A DNA stretch of 64,000 nt from Anaerolineae bacterium (GCA_013178165.1 JABLXG010000009.1:1-64000); one strand, 5' to 3'. Counted from the first letter of the stretch, positions 26,789-36,364 are shown. Made by a program: numbers and translations. Notes: generated by a model not told the origin, from the letters alone.

Positions 26789-27268
26789 TTACCGGCCTCG
26801 TTCTCGCAGCACACGGTCGATCTGGCGCTGGCTATCCCGCCGGGCGATAGCCTCACGCTTGTCATATTGCTTCTTGCCGCGCGCCAGGGCGATTTCCACC
26901 TTGGCTCTGCCACGCTTGAGATAAAGCGTTACCGGAATCAGGGTATAACCTTTCTCCTGGATCTTTGTCGCCAGCCGGTTAATCTCCTTGCGATGCATCA
27001 GTAGCTTGCGAGGACGCAGGGGGTCGTGGCCGTGGTAAGGCCCGGCCTGTTTGTAATCGGCAATATGGGTATTGAGCAGCCACAACTCGCCGCCCTTGAT
27101 CTGCACATAGCCATCCCGCAAGTTGACATGCCGGGCGCGGATAGATTTGATCTCTGAGCCAACCAGCACCAGACCCGCCTCGAATGTATCTTCTAGGAAG
27201 TAGTCATGACGGGCCTTGCGGTTAGTGGCAATAATTAGCCGGCCATCATCTACCTTTTTAGGAGTCAT
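26789..27268 (-). CDS. smpB: SsrA-binding protein SmpB
   Basis: tmRNA cofactor that brings SsrA to stalled ribosomes for trans-translation. 159 residues with 'NRKARHDYFLEDTFEAGLVL' at the N-terminus, the 'GSEIKSIRARHVNLRDGYV' core and the basic C-terminal tail that mimics an mRNA/tRNA element. Length is typical. The start overlaps the end of the upstream protease gene by 11 bp, indicating translational coupling. No tmRNA gene is recognisable in the window. Confidence 0.96.
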   Translation of the reverse strand: MTPKKVDDGRLIIATNRKARHDYFLEDTFEAGLVLVGSEIKSIRARHVNLRDGYVQIKGGELWLLNTHIADYKQAGPYHGHDPLRPRKLLMHRKEINRLATKIQEKGYTLIPVTLYLKRGRAKVEIALARGKKQYDKREAIARRDSQRQIDRVLRERGR

Positions 27269-28529
27269 TGCTTTCTGTCACCACTGGATACGTTGCATCG
27301 ATATACTCAATAGCCGCTGCCAGCCAGGGATCATCGGCAGGGCCGAAGCCATCGGCAGGCAACTCAACCGGAATATCCGGCGAAATGCCCGTGCTGTTCA
27401 AGGCGATCTCGTCAGGGGTGTACCAAGCGCCATAGGTGATACGAAGCTGCGAGCCGTCGGAAAGATCATGCACGAGTTGCACCGAGCCTTTGCCAAACGT
27501 AGGCAGGCCGACAAGCACCCCGCGCTCACGGTCACGGATCGCACCAGCTACGATCTCAGAGGCGCTGGCGCTACCGCGGTCAATTAACACCACCAGCGGG
27601 ATATCTTCAGCCACATCACCAGTGTCCGAGTAGAACACACGTGGTTCCTTGAGGAGAGTGGTGCGCTGGATCGCTACAATACCCTGCGGTAAAAACAGAT
27701 CGCTGACACTGATTGCTTCATCCAGCAACCCGCCCGGATTGCCGCGTAAGTCCAGAATCAGCGCGCGCGGATTCTGAGCAAGCAAACGGGTTAGCTCGGC
27801 TTCCAGTTGCCGGGTTGCGACACCATTGAAGCGGAACAGCGCCGCATAGGCGATCTTGCCCTCAAGCATCTCAGCGCGAACCGTTGGAATCTGGATTTCG
27901 GCCCGCTCAACATCAACCTCAAAGATCTCGCCAGTTTGCGGTCGGAAGATTCGCAGCCGCACCGTTGTCCCCAGAGGTCCACGAATCAGAGCAGTGCCCT
28001 CGGCCAGAGTCAGATTCTCCAGCGATTGGCCATCAGCGCTCAGGACAATGTCGCCTACCTGCAATCCTGCCCGGCTTGCCGGTTGATCAGGGAAGGGATA
28101 GGCGATGTAAAGCTGGCCGTACTCGTTCAGGTTGACATAGGCGCCAATACCGCCGAAGACACCTTCAATATTTTCACGCTCAACTTCGGCAATGCTGGGC
28201 TGAACAAACGCTGTGTGAACATCACCCAGCGTTTCCAGCATTCCCCTGATGGCGCCGTAGGTCCGTTCGACAGTATCCGGGACATCATAGTAGAATTCGC
28301 TTTCCACATAGTCCCAGACTTCCCAGAAGACATCGAATCCCTCCGGGCCGCGCTGAACAGCGACATCCGCCGAAACACTGCCGGTCCCAGCCACAAAGCC
28401 GGCGAAAAACCCACCCGTCGCCACAACGACCAGTGCCAGCACAATGGCAATAATCTCCCGGCGGCTGCCCAGACGTGGTAGCTCCAGAACCTCGGTGTCG
28501 GATGGCTTGGATGATCTGGCGTTATTCAT
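27258..28529 (-). CDS. S41 C-terminal processing protease (Ctp/Tsp family)
   Basis: 423 residues. One N-terminal membrane helix (about residues 24-45) is followed by an exported PDZ domain ('GIGAYVNLNEYGQLYIAYPF', 'AGLQVGDIVLSADGQSL') and the S41 protease core. The catalytic serine is in 'RGSASASEIVAG' and the lysine in 'TFGKGSVQL', forming the Ser-Lys dyad. The family cuts proteins from their C-terminal tails outside the cytoplasm. It is the second of two adjacent paralogues, 12 bp after the first, and is coupled to smpB. Confidence 0.93.
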   Translation of the reverse strand: MNNARSSKPSDTEVLELPRLGSRREIIAIVLALVVVATGGFFAGFVAGTGSVSADVAVQRGPEGFDVFWEVWDYVESEFYYDVPDTVERTYGAIRGMLETLGDVHTAFVQPSIAEVERENIEGVFGGIGAYVNLNEYGQLYIAYPFPDQPASRAGLQVGDIVLSADGQSLENLTLAEGTALIRGPLGTTVRLRIFRPQTGEIFEVDVERAEIQIPTVRAEMLEGKIAYAALFRFNGVATRQLEAELTRLLAQNPRALILDLRGNPGGLLDEAISVSDLFLPQGIVAIQRTTLLKEPRVFYSDTGDVAEDIPLVVLIDRGSASASEIVAGAIRDRERGVLVGLPTFGKGSVQLVHDLSDGSQLRITYGAWYTPDEIALNSTGISPDIPVELPADGFGPADDPWLAAAIEYIDATYPVVTESNDS

Positions 28530-28541
28530 ACCGCTAAACCT

Positions 28542-29762
28542 TTATTCTGCAATCCGGGACTGAAGCTGCCGGATAGCTTCGTCCAGCTCAACGTCGCGCC
28601 CGTCTTCGGCGGGGATCATGCTGATATCGGGTTCCAGCCCCTGTCGATTCAATGGGGTACGGTCCGGTGTCAGCCATTCGGCGGAGGTGATGTGGACAGA
28701 GGAACCATCGGATAGCGGGAAGATCAGCTGTACCGATCCTTTGCCAAACGTGCGTTGGCCAATAACAGTTGCACGGTCATTATCCTGCAACGCCCCGGCG
28801 ACCAGTTCAGCGGCGCTGGCCGTACCCTGATTGACCAGAACTATCATCGGCAAAGCAACATCCAACCCGCCATCGCCGGCTGTATACGTGCGTTCGGCCT
28901 CCCGTGTCTTTTCGATGACAATGACACCGTCATTCAGGATTTCGTCAGCGGTGTCAATAGCCTCCTTAAGCAGGCCGCCAGCGTTATTGCGCAGATCAAG
29001 AACCAGTGCCTTCACCCGCAGCGCCAAGAGTTCATCGAACGCCTGGCGCAACTCCTCAGGAGTACGACTGGTGAAGCTCTTGATCTGGACGTACCCGATC
29101 CGGGGGTCTTCGATCAGGGTGCGCCAGATAACGGAGGGTACCGTGATGATCGCAAATAGGACGGTGTAAGTGACTTCCACGTTGTTTTCGCGTTTGCGAA
29201 CACGGATGTCAACACCATTGCCTTCTTTGACCTCACCGCGCAGAGCACGGACTATTTCGTCAAGACGTGTGCCCGGCGTAACCGCCTGGCCGTTGATAGC
29301 CAGCAGAATATCGCCTTCCTCCACCCCGGCAGCCAGGGCAGGGCTGTCGGGATAGGGATACAACACGTAGCTCCCCTCAGCCGCATATTGCACGTCAACG
29401 CCGATTCCGCCGTATTGTCCGGCTAACGCATCAGACTCGTTGCGGGTCACAGGGGGATCATTGAACAACGTGTAAGGGTCATTAAGGGCGTTCAGTGCGC
29501 CTCGAATTGCTGCATACTCAAGCGTCCGCTGCTCCGGAAGTTCTCGCAGGTAATAGCGTTCAAGCAACCCCTGCACTTCCTGCAGAAGCGCGTATTGCTC
29601 AGGGGGATCGGCGAGCGCCAGACCTCCGGACGTAGCAGGCAACAGGCTACCGCGCAAGAAGAAACCTGCTACGAAAGCGGCCAACAGCGTAATGCCAATT
29701 ACAACTCCCTTCAGGATCGGCAGTACCCATAACGCAACCCAACCTGAGCCACGAGAACCCAT
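28542..29762 (-). CDS. S41 C-terminal processing protease, paralogue
   Basis: 406 residues from the ATG at 29762, chosen because the next residues (GSRGSGW) directly precede the membrane helix near residues 15-38; an earlier in-frame start would add an untypical 37-residue head. A PDZ domain ('GIGVDVQYAAEGSYVLYPY', 'AGVEEGDILLAINGQAV') is followed by the S41 core with Ser in 'QGTASAAELVAG' and Lys in 'TFGKGSVQL'. First gene of the operon ctp-ctp-smpB-unknown. Confidence 0.92.
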   Translation of the reverse strand: MGSRGSGWVALWVLPILKGVVIGITLLAAFVAGFFLRGSLLPATSGGLALADPPEQYALLQEVQGLLERYYLRELPEQRTLEYAAIRGALNALNDPYTLFNDPPVTRNESDALAGQYGGIGVDVQYAAEGSYVLYPYPDSPALAAGVEEGDILLAINGQAVTPGTRLDEIVRALRGEVKEGNGVDIRVRKRENNVEVTYTVLFAIITVPSVIWRTLIEDPRIGYVQIKSFTSRTPEELRQAFDELLALRVKALVLDLRNNAGGLLKEAIDTADEILNDGVIVIEKTREAERTYTAGDGGLDVALPMIVLVNQGTASAAELVAGALQDNDRATVIGQRTFGKGSVQLIFPLSDGSSVHITSAEWLTPDRTPLNRQGLEPDISMIPAEDGRDVELDEAIRQLQSRIAE

Positions 29763-29949
29763 AAGCCCATACCCGACTATCTCGAAAGCACCCCGCGCAG
29801 TTTCGAATTCTAGCACAGAGTATCGGGATAAACGACCCTGTGTGCAGGACAATGCTTCAGCGGAGAAGAACACTTGCCTGGCCGAGATTTTTTGGGTAGC
29901 GTCATAGGTGGATTTATCGGAGCATTAATGCACTGGCGAGGCGCCATCT

Positions 29950-31587
29950 ATGGATGCTACAAAGGGCCTGATCCTGATCGCTGATGACGAGGAGAACATG
30001 GTGCAGTTGCTCAAACGTCTGTTTGAGCACGATGGATTTCAGGTAGAGGCAGTATCAGATGGCATGTCCGCGCTGCAAAGAGCGGTGGACCTGCAGCCCG
30101 AACTTATTCTAATGGATGTGATGATGCCCGGCTTAAACGGCTTCGAGGTCATCAAACAGCTGCGCCAGAGCAAGCCAACAGCGCGTATCCCCACAATCTT
30201 CATCAGCGCCGCAGCTAAAGAACCCACCGACATTGTCCGGGGGCTTGGGCTGGGAGCGGATGATTACGTTCTGAAGCCGTTTAATCCCCAGGAACTACTG
30301 GCACGGGCGAGAAGCAAGATTCGCGCCCGCCAGCTGGAAGAAGACCTGGAACGCCGGAACAAAGAGCTTGAAGCGCTGGTACGGGTAGGCCACGAATTCA
30401 ACCAGCGTCTCAAGCTGGACGATCTCCTGGATTTGATCGTTTCCGTGTGTGCGGCTGAATTGCCGGCGTGTCAGGTTGCCTTCTGTCTGCTTGATCAGCA
30501 ATTGCAGGTGACCGATTGGCGAGCGTTACACCACAACAGCGCCTACAAGAAAGCTGATATCCAGGCGCTAGTCGATCACACTGAATCCATTCTGGGCTGG
30601 CTGCTGCAGGCCGAATCCTCAGTGCATATCGCCGACATGCTGCAGAGAGATCCTTTATTTGAAGGTTGCCGCTCGCTGATCGGCACCCGCATTGTCCACC
30701 ATGGCGAACTCCTGGGACTCATTGCGCTTGGGTATGAGACACCGGGCTGTTATGATGAGGGGCACCTTCGCCTGCTGGAGTCTATTACCGGTCAGGCGGC
30801 ACTGGCCATCCGAAATGCCGAACTCTATGCCGAACTGCGTTACTATGCCCTTAACCTGGAAAACATGGTTGCGGAGCGAACGGCGGAATTGCGGGCCGCA
30901 CAGTCCCAGCTAATCCGTTCGGAGAAACTGGCTTCTCTTGGCCGCCTTGCAGCAGGCATTGCGCACGAAGTCAACAATCCGCTACAGGCGATCCGCAACT
31001 GTCTCGAACTGGCTATCGAGGATATTGACGCGCACAGACCGGTGGACAGAGAGTTGTTGACTGTGGCTGAACAAGACGTCGAACGAATCCGGCGGATCGT
31101 CAGCCAGTTACTGGATTTCTCCCGGCGGGGTTCGAGTGACCTCAGGCCGCTTGAGGTTGGCGAGGCTGTCCGTTCAGTGTTGCGCCTGGTTGACCGCCAG
31201 CTTGAGCGTTCCAACATCAAACTAGTCACCGAGATCAACAGCACAGCACCCGTGCAGATCAATGAAGACCAGTTCAAACAGGTGGTTTTGAACCTGCTCC
31301 TTAATGCTCAGGAGGCGATGCCCGCTGGAGGAACCCTGTGGGTCAGGGTCGAACAGCTCGAAAGCGAAGTCCTCATTTCAGTAACTGACACAGGTATTGG
31401 CATCCCAGAGCATGATATGCCCAAGATTTTTGACCCGTTCTTTTCAACCAAAGTGGATGGCACCGGCCTGGGTCTGGCGGTCAGCTACGGCATCGTTGAA
31501 GGGCACGGTGGACGGATCGAAGTCAGGAGCCGGGAGAATCACGGCTCCACATTCACAGTCAGGTTGCCCGCCTATCGACAACCATAG
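29950..31587 (+). CDS. Hybrid REC-GAF sensor histidine kinase
   Basis: 545 residues, cytoplasmic. The N-terminal receiver domain (about 7-120) has the phospho-Asp in 'LILMDVMMPGLNGFEV' and the lysine in 'DYVLKPFNPQELL'. A GAF domain covers about 150-290, then a coiled coil. The HisKA motif is 'SLGRLAAGIAHEVNNPLQAI' and the ATPase domain has 'NLLLNAQEAMPAGG', 'DTGIGIPEHDMPKIFDPF' and 'GTGLGLAVSYGIVEGHGG', resembling NtrB-type kinases. A receiver ahead of the kinase suggests it takes a phosphate or signal from another kinase. No partner regulator is adjacent. Confidence 0.92.
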   Translation: MDATKGLILIADDEENMVQLLKRLFEHDGFQVEAVSDGMSALQRAVDLQPELILMDVMMPGLNGFEVIKQLRQSKPTARIPTIFISAAAKEPTDIVRGLGLGADDYVLKPFNPQELLARARSKIRARQLEEDLERRNKELEALVRVGHEFNQRLKLDDLLDLIVSVCAAELPACQVAFCLLDQQLQVTDWRALHHNSAYKKADIQALVDHTESILGWLLQAESSVHIADMLQRDPLFEGCRSLIGTRIVHHGELLGLIALGYETPGCYDEGHLRLLESITGQAALAIRNAELYAELRYYALNLENMVAERTAELRAAQSQLIRSEKLASLGRLAAGIAHEVNNPLQAIRNCLELAIEDIDAHRPVDRELLTVAEQDVERIRRIVSQLLDFSRRGSSDLRPLEVGEAVRSVLRLVDRQLERSNIKLVTEINSTAPVQINEDQFKQVVLNLLLNAQEAMPAGGTLWVRVEQLESEVLISVTDTGIGIPEHDMPKIFDPFFSTKVDGTGLGLAVSYGIVEGHGGRIEVRSRENHGSTFTVRLPAYRQP

Positions 31588-31599
31588 CCACAACCGGCA

Positions 31600-32661
31600 T
31601 CAATTGAGCAACAACCAGGTCGCACGGAAAGCGGTCTGCTCCAGTGTTTGCCCAGCGTAGGCGGCGGCGTGATCAATCGAGGTCATAGCGCCGAGCAGGG
31701 TATCATCCCGTTCACAATCGATCAGTATGGCGCCAACCGCGGCAATTTCCTCCTGGGCTGAGACACCATACCGGGCAGCAAGCCCCATCGCGGCATCCAG
31801 CGCGGCAGGGATATCGCGTCCTACCGGCCGGCAGACGCGAAGCAACAAAGTTGGCACATTGTCCCACGCCTCAAAACTGACAGCAGCTGGCCCACCCAGT
31901 TGAGCAGTCGCGGCATTGGCTGCCGCCTGAGCTGCGTCCAGTACCGCTTGTACCGCACTGGAAGGCTCCAGAGCCAGCTGGGCAACCATCGGAACCTCAG
32001 TCGCCGGCATCTGTCCTTGCTGGCGAGTGTTCTGCACCAGAAGCACCCCACCCACAGCCACGACAACCACCAGAAGAGTCAACAACACACGCCGGAGTAT
32101 GAGCGTGCGTCGGGGTGCCTTTTCCGCGGTCACCTTGGGCGCGACAGCGGCAGCCTCTTCTACACCGCGCGTGGCCGACCATTCGGTGGTTTCAAGCGCA
32201 GCCAGTTCCTGGCTCCCGGCTTCTGTGTCTCGCTCAAAGCTGTGAATGAGCACATCCGCACGGGTATCATCAAAGAGCATATCCGCGGGCTGCTCAGCCA
32301 CTGATTCAGTGAGGAAGTCCGGCTCTGTAACCGGGGCAGGAGCAACGCTCTCAAACTCAGCGGTAGCAGCAGCGCCGTATCCAATGGCACCGGCCTCTAC
32401 CTCCGGCAAGGGAGGATAAAGCTGGTTAAGCTTCTCAAGTTGCTGAAGGGCAGGCTGGTAACCAGGGTCAAGATCAAGCACCTTCGATAGCGCATGGCGA
32501 GCATCTTCTGGATTGGTCACGGCATTAGCCCACAACCACCAGGCATCAGCACTCGGCTGGCTCATCAGGATCGGCTGGAGGATCGCCCGCGCTTCTTCAA
32601 GCTGATTTTGCCGGATCAGTTCATAAGCTTGCTGTAATTTGTCCTGGAAGGCGTCTGTCAT
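31600..32661 (-). CDS. Membrane protein with N-terminal TPR-like segment
   Basis: 353 residues from an ATG with GGAG 9 bp upstream. The first 90 residues are TPR-like ('QAYELIRQNQLEEARAILQP', 'NAVTNPEDARHALSKVLDLD'). An acidic linker and one membrane helix near residues 210-228 ('LLTLLVVVVAVGGVLLVQN') follow. The C-terminal outer domain has two cysteines ('LLLRVCRPVG', 'LIDCERDD') and 'MTSIDHAAAYAGQTLE'. Family not recognised; the layout suggests a protein-protein scaffold at the membrane. Confidence 0.75.
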   Translation of the reverse strand: MTDAFQDKLQQAYELIRQNQLEEARAILQPILMSQPSADAWWLWANAVTNPEDARHALSKVLDLDPGYQPALQQLEKLNQLYPPLPEVEAGAIGYGAAATAEFESVAPAPVTEPDFLTESVAEQPADMLFDDTRADVLIHSFERDTEAGSQELAALETTEWSATRGVEEAAAVAPKVTAEKAPRRTLILRRVLLTLLVVVVAVGGVLLVQNTRQQGQMPATEVPMVAQLALEPSSAVQAVLDAAQAAANAATAQLGGPAAVSFEAWDNVPTLLLRVCRPVGRDIPAALDAAMGLAARYGVSAQEEIAAVGAILIDCERDDTLLGAMTSIDHAAAYAGQTLEQTAFRATWLLLN

Positions 32662-32763
32662 TTGCATCTGCTCCCCCACCGCGGATAGAGCCATCAACCA
32701 GGATTATACTCCTGCTGCAAAAATGCACGCCATCGAGATGCACCCGGCAGGAGCCAGTGGTGA

Positions 32764-33468
32764 TCAGGGTTTTTGCCCCCAGTGTACAGCCATTGTACCA
32801 AACATGAATGTTTTGTACCGGACATTCAGGAGGCCGGCACCTGTCATCAGGTCGGCCAGTTCCTGCGGTTCCTTGAACGACCTTGTACTATCTGGCAGGT
32901 ATGTGTAGGCATCTGATGCACCAGCTATGAGGCGCCCCAGTAGTGGAATCACATGGCGCAGGTAAAACAGCAGCAGAGGGCGCAGGGCATTGCGTGGCGG
33001 CGGCGTAGTATCCAGCGCCACCACCATTCCGCCTGGCCGGGTCACCCGGACTTGCTCGGCCAGACATGCCGGGAGATCTATCACATTCCGCAACAGGTAA
33101 CCGGATACCACAGCATCGAAGGTGTCAGCGGGGTAGGGTAGGGCGAGAGCATCTGTCTGACACCAGTGGATCCGATGACCCTGGGCACGCCGTTGGCCCA
33201 CCCGCATCATAGGCAAAGAGAAATCGGCGCCAACGACAGTCAACGTGGGAGCCAGCGCCAGCGCTGCGAAGGCAATGTCGCCGGTACCTGTCGCCAGGTC
33301 GAGCAGGCGGCCATCAGGCGGGAGCGCTGCTTTCTCGATAACGAATCGCCGCCAGCGCATATCCTGTCCAAAAGTCATCAGGCGGTTCATCCGGTCATAG
33401 CGGGCTGCAATTCGCCCGAACATCGCCTGAACGTATCGTGCGCGTGCCTCCCCCTGTAGATTTGCCAT
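32764..33468 (-). CDS. menG: Menaquinone/ubiquinone methyltransferase (MenG/UbiE family)
   Basis: SAM-dependent C-methyltransferase of quinone synthesis, 234 residues from an ATG with GGAG upstream. 'MFGRIAARYDRMNRLMTFGQD' is the UbiE family opening (used in part: FGRIAARYDRMNRLM). The SAM site is 'LLDLATGTGDIAFAAL', and 'DAVVSGYLLRNVIDLPACLA' and 'PGGMVVALDTTPP' follow. It lies 7 bp behind the permease gene of an ABC importer, so it is probably co-transcribed with it. No other menaquinone gene is in the window, so the substrate (demethylmenaquinone) is inferred from family. Confidence 0.88.
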   Translation of the reverse strand: MANLQGEARARYVQAMFGRIAARYDRMNRLMTFGQDMRWRRFVIEKAALPPDGRLLDLATGTGDIAFAALALAPTLTVVGADFSLPMMRVGQRRAQGHRIHWCQTDALALPYPADTFDAVVSGYLLRNVIDLPACLAEQVRVTRPGGMVVALDTTPPPRNALRPLLLFYLRHVIPLLGRLIAGASDAYTYLPDSTRSFKEPQELADLMTGAGLLNVRYKTFMFGTMAVHWGQKP

Positions 33469-33475
33469 AGCGCTT

Positions 33476-34279
33476 TTACTCCACACCACGCCAGCGATTG
33501 AAGTGGCGTTCCAGGGCATCAATCACAAAATACAATACCAGTCCCAGTAGCGCCATGGCCATGATCCCGGCATACATTTCCGGATAGCGTAACGCCTGCC
33601 AAGTCCGTACGACGATGTAATAGCCGAGTCCGCTGCGCGTGGCGTACGTCTCGGCAATAAACAACACGGCAATAGCAGTACCAACTGATATGCGGAGTGC
33701 CGTCAAAATGGCAGGGATTGAGGCAGGAATATACACAAAACGGAACAAAGCACGTCGGCCAGCTCCCAGACTGCGCACTGAGTAGATCAACTCCGGTCGC
33801 AAACCGGCGGCTTCGTCGCGCACAACGATCAGGATCTGGAAGAACAAGACCAGCGCAATCAGCAGTATTTTGGCTCCATCGCCTGAGCCAAACAGCACCA
33901 GAATAACGGGCAGAAACACAATCTTTGGGATAGGGTGCAGCAGGCCAATCAACGGCGAGAACAACTGATTAAGCGACTGGATTTGCCCCAGCTCCAGCCC
34001 AATCGGTGCTGCGAAGAACACTGCCACGACAATCGCGGTCAAGACCCGTACGGCGCTTACCAGGAAGTGCTGCCCGAGTTCGCCCAGCGGTATGGGCAGG
34101 TAAAAATCCGGGACCACGGGGCTGCCAGCGCTCGCAGGCACAAAGAACTTCTCCACAAACACTGGAAGCACCTGCCATGGATACGGCAAAATCGGCCGGT
34201 TCACCACAGCAGCCAGCAGAACCCAGCCGATCAGGAAAATCCCCACACCCCATAGTGTGCTACGCCAAGTCCAACGCAT
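33476..34279 (-). CDS. ABC transporter permease, NitT/TauT (SsuC) family
   Basis: Inner-membrane permease, 267 residues with about six hydrophobic segments. The EAA-type loop is 'SVRSLGAGRRALFRFVYIP' followed by 'ASIPAILTALRISVGTA' and 'FIAETYATRSGLGYYI', diagnostic of the nitrate/taurine/sulfonate/pyrimidine-precursor permeases. The start ATG overlaps the ATPase stop by 1 bp, so the genes are coupled. Confidence 0.92.
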   Translation of the reverse strand: MRWTWRSTLWGVGIFLIGWVLLAAVVNRPILPYPWQVLPVFVEKFFVPASAGSPVVPDFYLPIPLGELGQHFLVSAVRVLTAIVVAVFFAAPIGLELGQIQSLNQLFSPLIGLLHPIPKIVFLPVILVLFGSGDGAKILLIALVLFFQILIVVRDEAAGLRPELIYSVRSLGAGRRALFRFVYIPASIPAILTALRISVGTAIAVLFIAETYATRSGLGYYIVVRTWQALRYPEMYAGIMAMALLGLVLYFVIDALERHFNRWRGVE

Positions 34280-35052
34280 CAGGCAAGCCCCAGCATGCGA
34301 CGAATCTGATTTGTCCGGCTCAGGAAAAGGGCGGAATTGCGGTAGTGCAACGTCCCGGCCTCCGGATTAGCTACCACGGTGGTGGGCGCACCGTTAGGCG
34401 GCATCGTCAGCACCAGAATGTTGCGCCCCATGAATACGGCTTCCTCGATGTTATGGGTCACGATGACAGTAGCGATCCCAGTCTCCTGCTGGAGCCGCAT
34501 GACCAGGTTCTGCAGATCCTCACGAGTAAGCGCATCCAGCGACGAAAACGGTTCATCCATCAGGAGTAAATCCGGTTCCAGGACAAGCGTGCGGGCAATG
34601 GCTGCACGCTGGCGTTGACCACCAGAAACCTGGCCGGGATATTTGTCAGCCTGATCGGCAATGTTCAAGCGCTCCAGCCAGTGTTGCGTTCGCGCCTCTG
34701 CGTTACGCGGGTCATAGTCGCGCGGGGCATGCTTGCCATCCGGGCCGTAAAACCGCCGGATGCGCAGCCCCAGTTCAACATTATGCCGGATTGTTGCCCA
34801 GGGCAGCAGACCATAGTCTTGCAGGATCAGCCCTGTTTCCGGGCGTGGCCTGGTGATGATCTGGCCGCCAACTCGCACGGTGCCGGAGATAGGAAAGCGC
34901 AGCCCCGCGATAAGGTAGAGCAGCGTGCTCTTGCCACATCCCGAAGGCCCAATAATCGCCCAGGATTCGCCGTGCCCGACGTGCCAGGTGAAACTGTCGA
35001 ATATCGTGACACCAGTTGGATAGCGGAAGACTAGATCGGTAACCTGGATCAT
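34279..35052 (-). CDS. ABC transporter ATP-binding protein, NitT/TauT (SsuB) family
   Basis: 257 residues. Walker A is '[17 protein letters not shown]', the Q loop 'TGLILQDYGLLPWATI', the signature 'VSGGQRQRAAIARTL' and Walker B 'DLLLMDEPFSSLDALTRED'. The Q-loop wording (QDYGLLPW) is typical of SsuB/TauB/ThiZ-type ATPases. It is the middle gene of a binding protein-ATPase-permease operon. Confidence 0.93.
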   Translation of the reverse strand: MIQVTDLVFRYPTGVTIFDSFTWHVGHGESWAIIGPSGCGKSTLLYLIAGLRFPISGTVRVGGQIITRPRPETGLILQDYGLLPWATIRHNVELGLRIRRFYGPDGKHAPRDYDPRNAEARTQHWLERLNIADQADKYPGQVSGGQRQRAAIARTLVLEPDLLLMDEPFSSLDALTREDLQNLVMRLQQETGIATVIVTHNIEEAVFMGRNILVLTMPPNGAPTTVVANPEAGTLHYRNSALFLSRTNQIRRMLGLA

Positions 35053-35129
35053 GGGCAGCAGCGTCAGATGGGTTACCCCGCCGGGAAAGCGAGAGGTGTC
35101 CGGCGGGGCAACGCCATAGTGTTTGGGGC

Positions 35130-36197
35130 CTATTCAGGCAGGAAACTGGGGTCAACGCTGGTCGCGTAGGGCGCTGGCTGCGCAATAATCCCGCGCTCAA
35201 GGAGCCAGTCATTGACGTCGTCCCAGACGCTCTCGCTGGTGATTTCACCAAGCGGAAAGGGCGGGATTTCGTACGTGTTCTGCACGCTTTCCGGAACGCT
35301 AATGTTATCCAGCCAGAGCTGACGATAGCTATCCGGATCAGCATTGAGCGCCTCAACCGCCCGGTTCCAGGCCCTCAGGAAGGCACGGATAGCCTCCGGC
35401 TTTTGCTCGAGTACGATGTTGCTGAAGCTAAGCACACTCTGGCTGAGCTGCTGACCGGCTAGAGCGGTGTCATCCAGCACGTTGATGGCGCCCGCCTGCA
35501 TTGCCGCAGTAGCCAGAGGATCGGGCAGAACCGCCGCTCCAAGCTGGCCTTCCATCATGAGATTGAAGCGGGTCGGGATGGCAGGTACTGATTCATAGAC
35601 AATATCGCCCGTAGAAAGACCGGCGCCGCGCAGCAGGCGATCTGCCAGATACTGAATCACCGTGTTCTCGCTGATGCCAATGGCGACGCCAGCCAGGTCA
35701 GCAGGGGTCTTGATGTTGCTTCCTGGCGCAGCCAGGATACGGAACAGGGGGGCATTCTCGCTGGCACGGCGGGCTGTCGCCACGATGCGAACCGACAGTT
35801 CGGCTGCCGCGTTTGTGATAGCCGGGCCAATAACATCGGTCAGCATGCCGTCCACATCACCGGAGACCAGCAGTTGCTCGCGTTCCAGCGCGCTACTGGC
35901 GGGGACAAACTCCACCGTGACGCCTTCCTCAGCAAAGTAACCATTCTGCTGAGCGATAAAGAAGGGCAGAACATCCAGAACCGGGATGTAGGCAACGCGA
36001 AGATCGGCTGCTCCGCCAGCGGCTGCCACAGTATCCGCGCCACCTTCCACCGCCGCTTCAGTAGGAACCGACTCTTCCGCCGTTGGGGTAAGAGCAGGAG
36101 AGGTCTCAGTCACTGCTGTCTGGGGGGCGCCACAGCCAGCTAGTGCAATGAGGAGCAGAAACAGGCCCAGGAACAACAGGATGAATAGCTTCCGCAT
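35130..36197 (-). CDS. ABC transporter substrate-binding lipoprotein, NMT1/SsuA-like
   Basis: 355 residues from the ATG at 36197, with AAGGAG upstream and a clean lipoprotein signal (lipobox 'LIALAGC', cysteine near residue 22). The body is a type II binding protein with 'VAYIPVLDVLPFFIAQQNGY' and 'GVTVEFVPASSALEREQLL', as in sulfonate, nitrate and thiamine-precursor (HMP) receptors. The ligand cannot be fixed from sequence. I see no known riboswitch in its 5' region, which argues weakly against an HMP transporter. Confidence 0.9.
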   Translation of the reverse strand: MRKLFILLFLGLFLLLIALAGCGAPQTAVTETSPALTPTAEESVPTEAAVEGGADTVAAAGGAADLRVAYIPVLDVLPFFIAQQNGYFAEEGVTVEFVPASSALEREQLLVSGDVDGMLTDVIGPAITNAAAELSVRIVATARRASENAPLFRILAAPGSNIKTPADLAGVAIGISENTVIQYLADRLLRGAGLSTGDIVYESVPAIPTRFNLMMEGQLGAAVLPDPLATAAMQAGAINVLDDTALAGQQLSQSVLSFSNIVLEQKPEAIRAFLRAWNRAVEALNADPDSYRQLWLDNISVPESVQNTYEIPPFPLGEITSESVWDDVNDWLLERGIIAQPAPYATSVDPSFLPE

Positions 36198-36321
36198 AAG
36201 GTTCTCCTTACGACGTTGCAAGCACTGGAATGTTCGTAGCCAGAAGTGTGTGCGAGCACTCCGACCATGCTGGTGAGTATTCAATGCTTTCGAATTGTTC
36301 TAAATGATACAATCGAAGTCC

Positions 36322-36350
36322 ATTCTAGCGCGGCGCAGAACTGTCCGCAA
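36322..36350 (-). promoter_or_regulatory. Promoter of the NitT/TauT-type ABC operon
   Basis: On the minus strand TTGCGG (36350-36345), a 17-bp spacer and TAGAAT (36327-36322) lie about 125 bp before the binding-protein start. Confidence 0.5.
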
Positions 36351-36364
36351 TTTCGGCAGATAAG

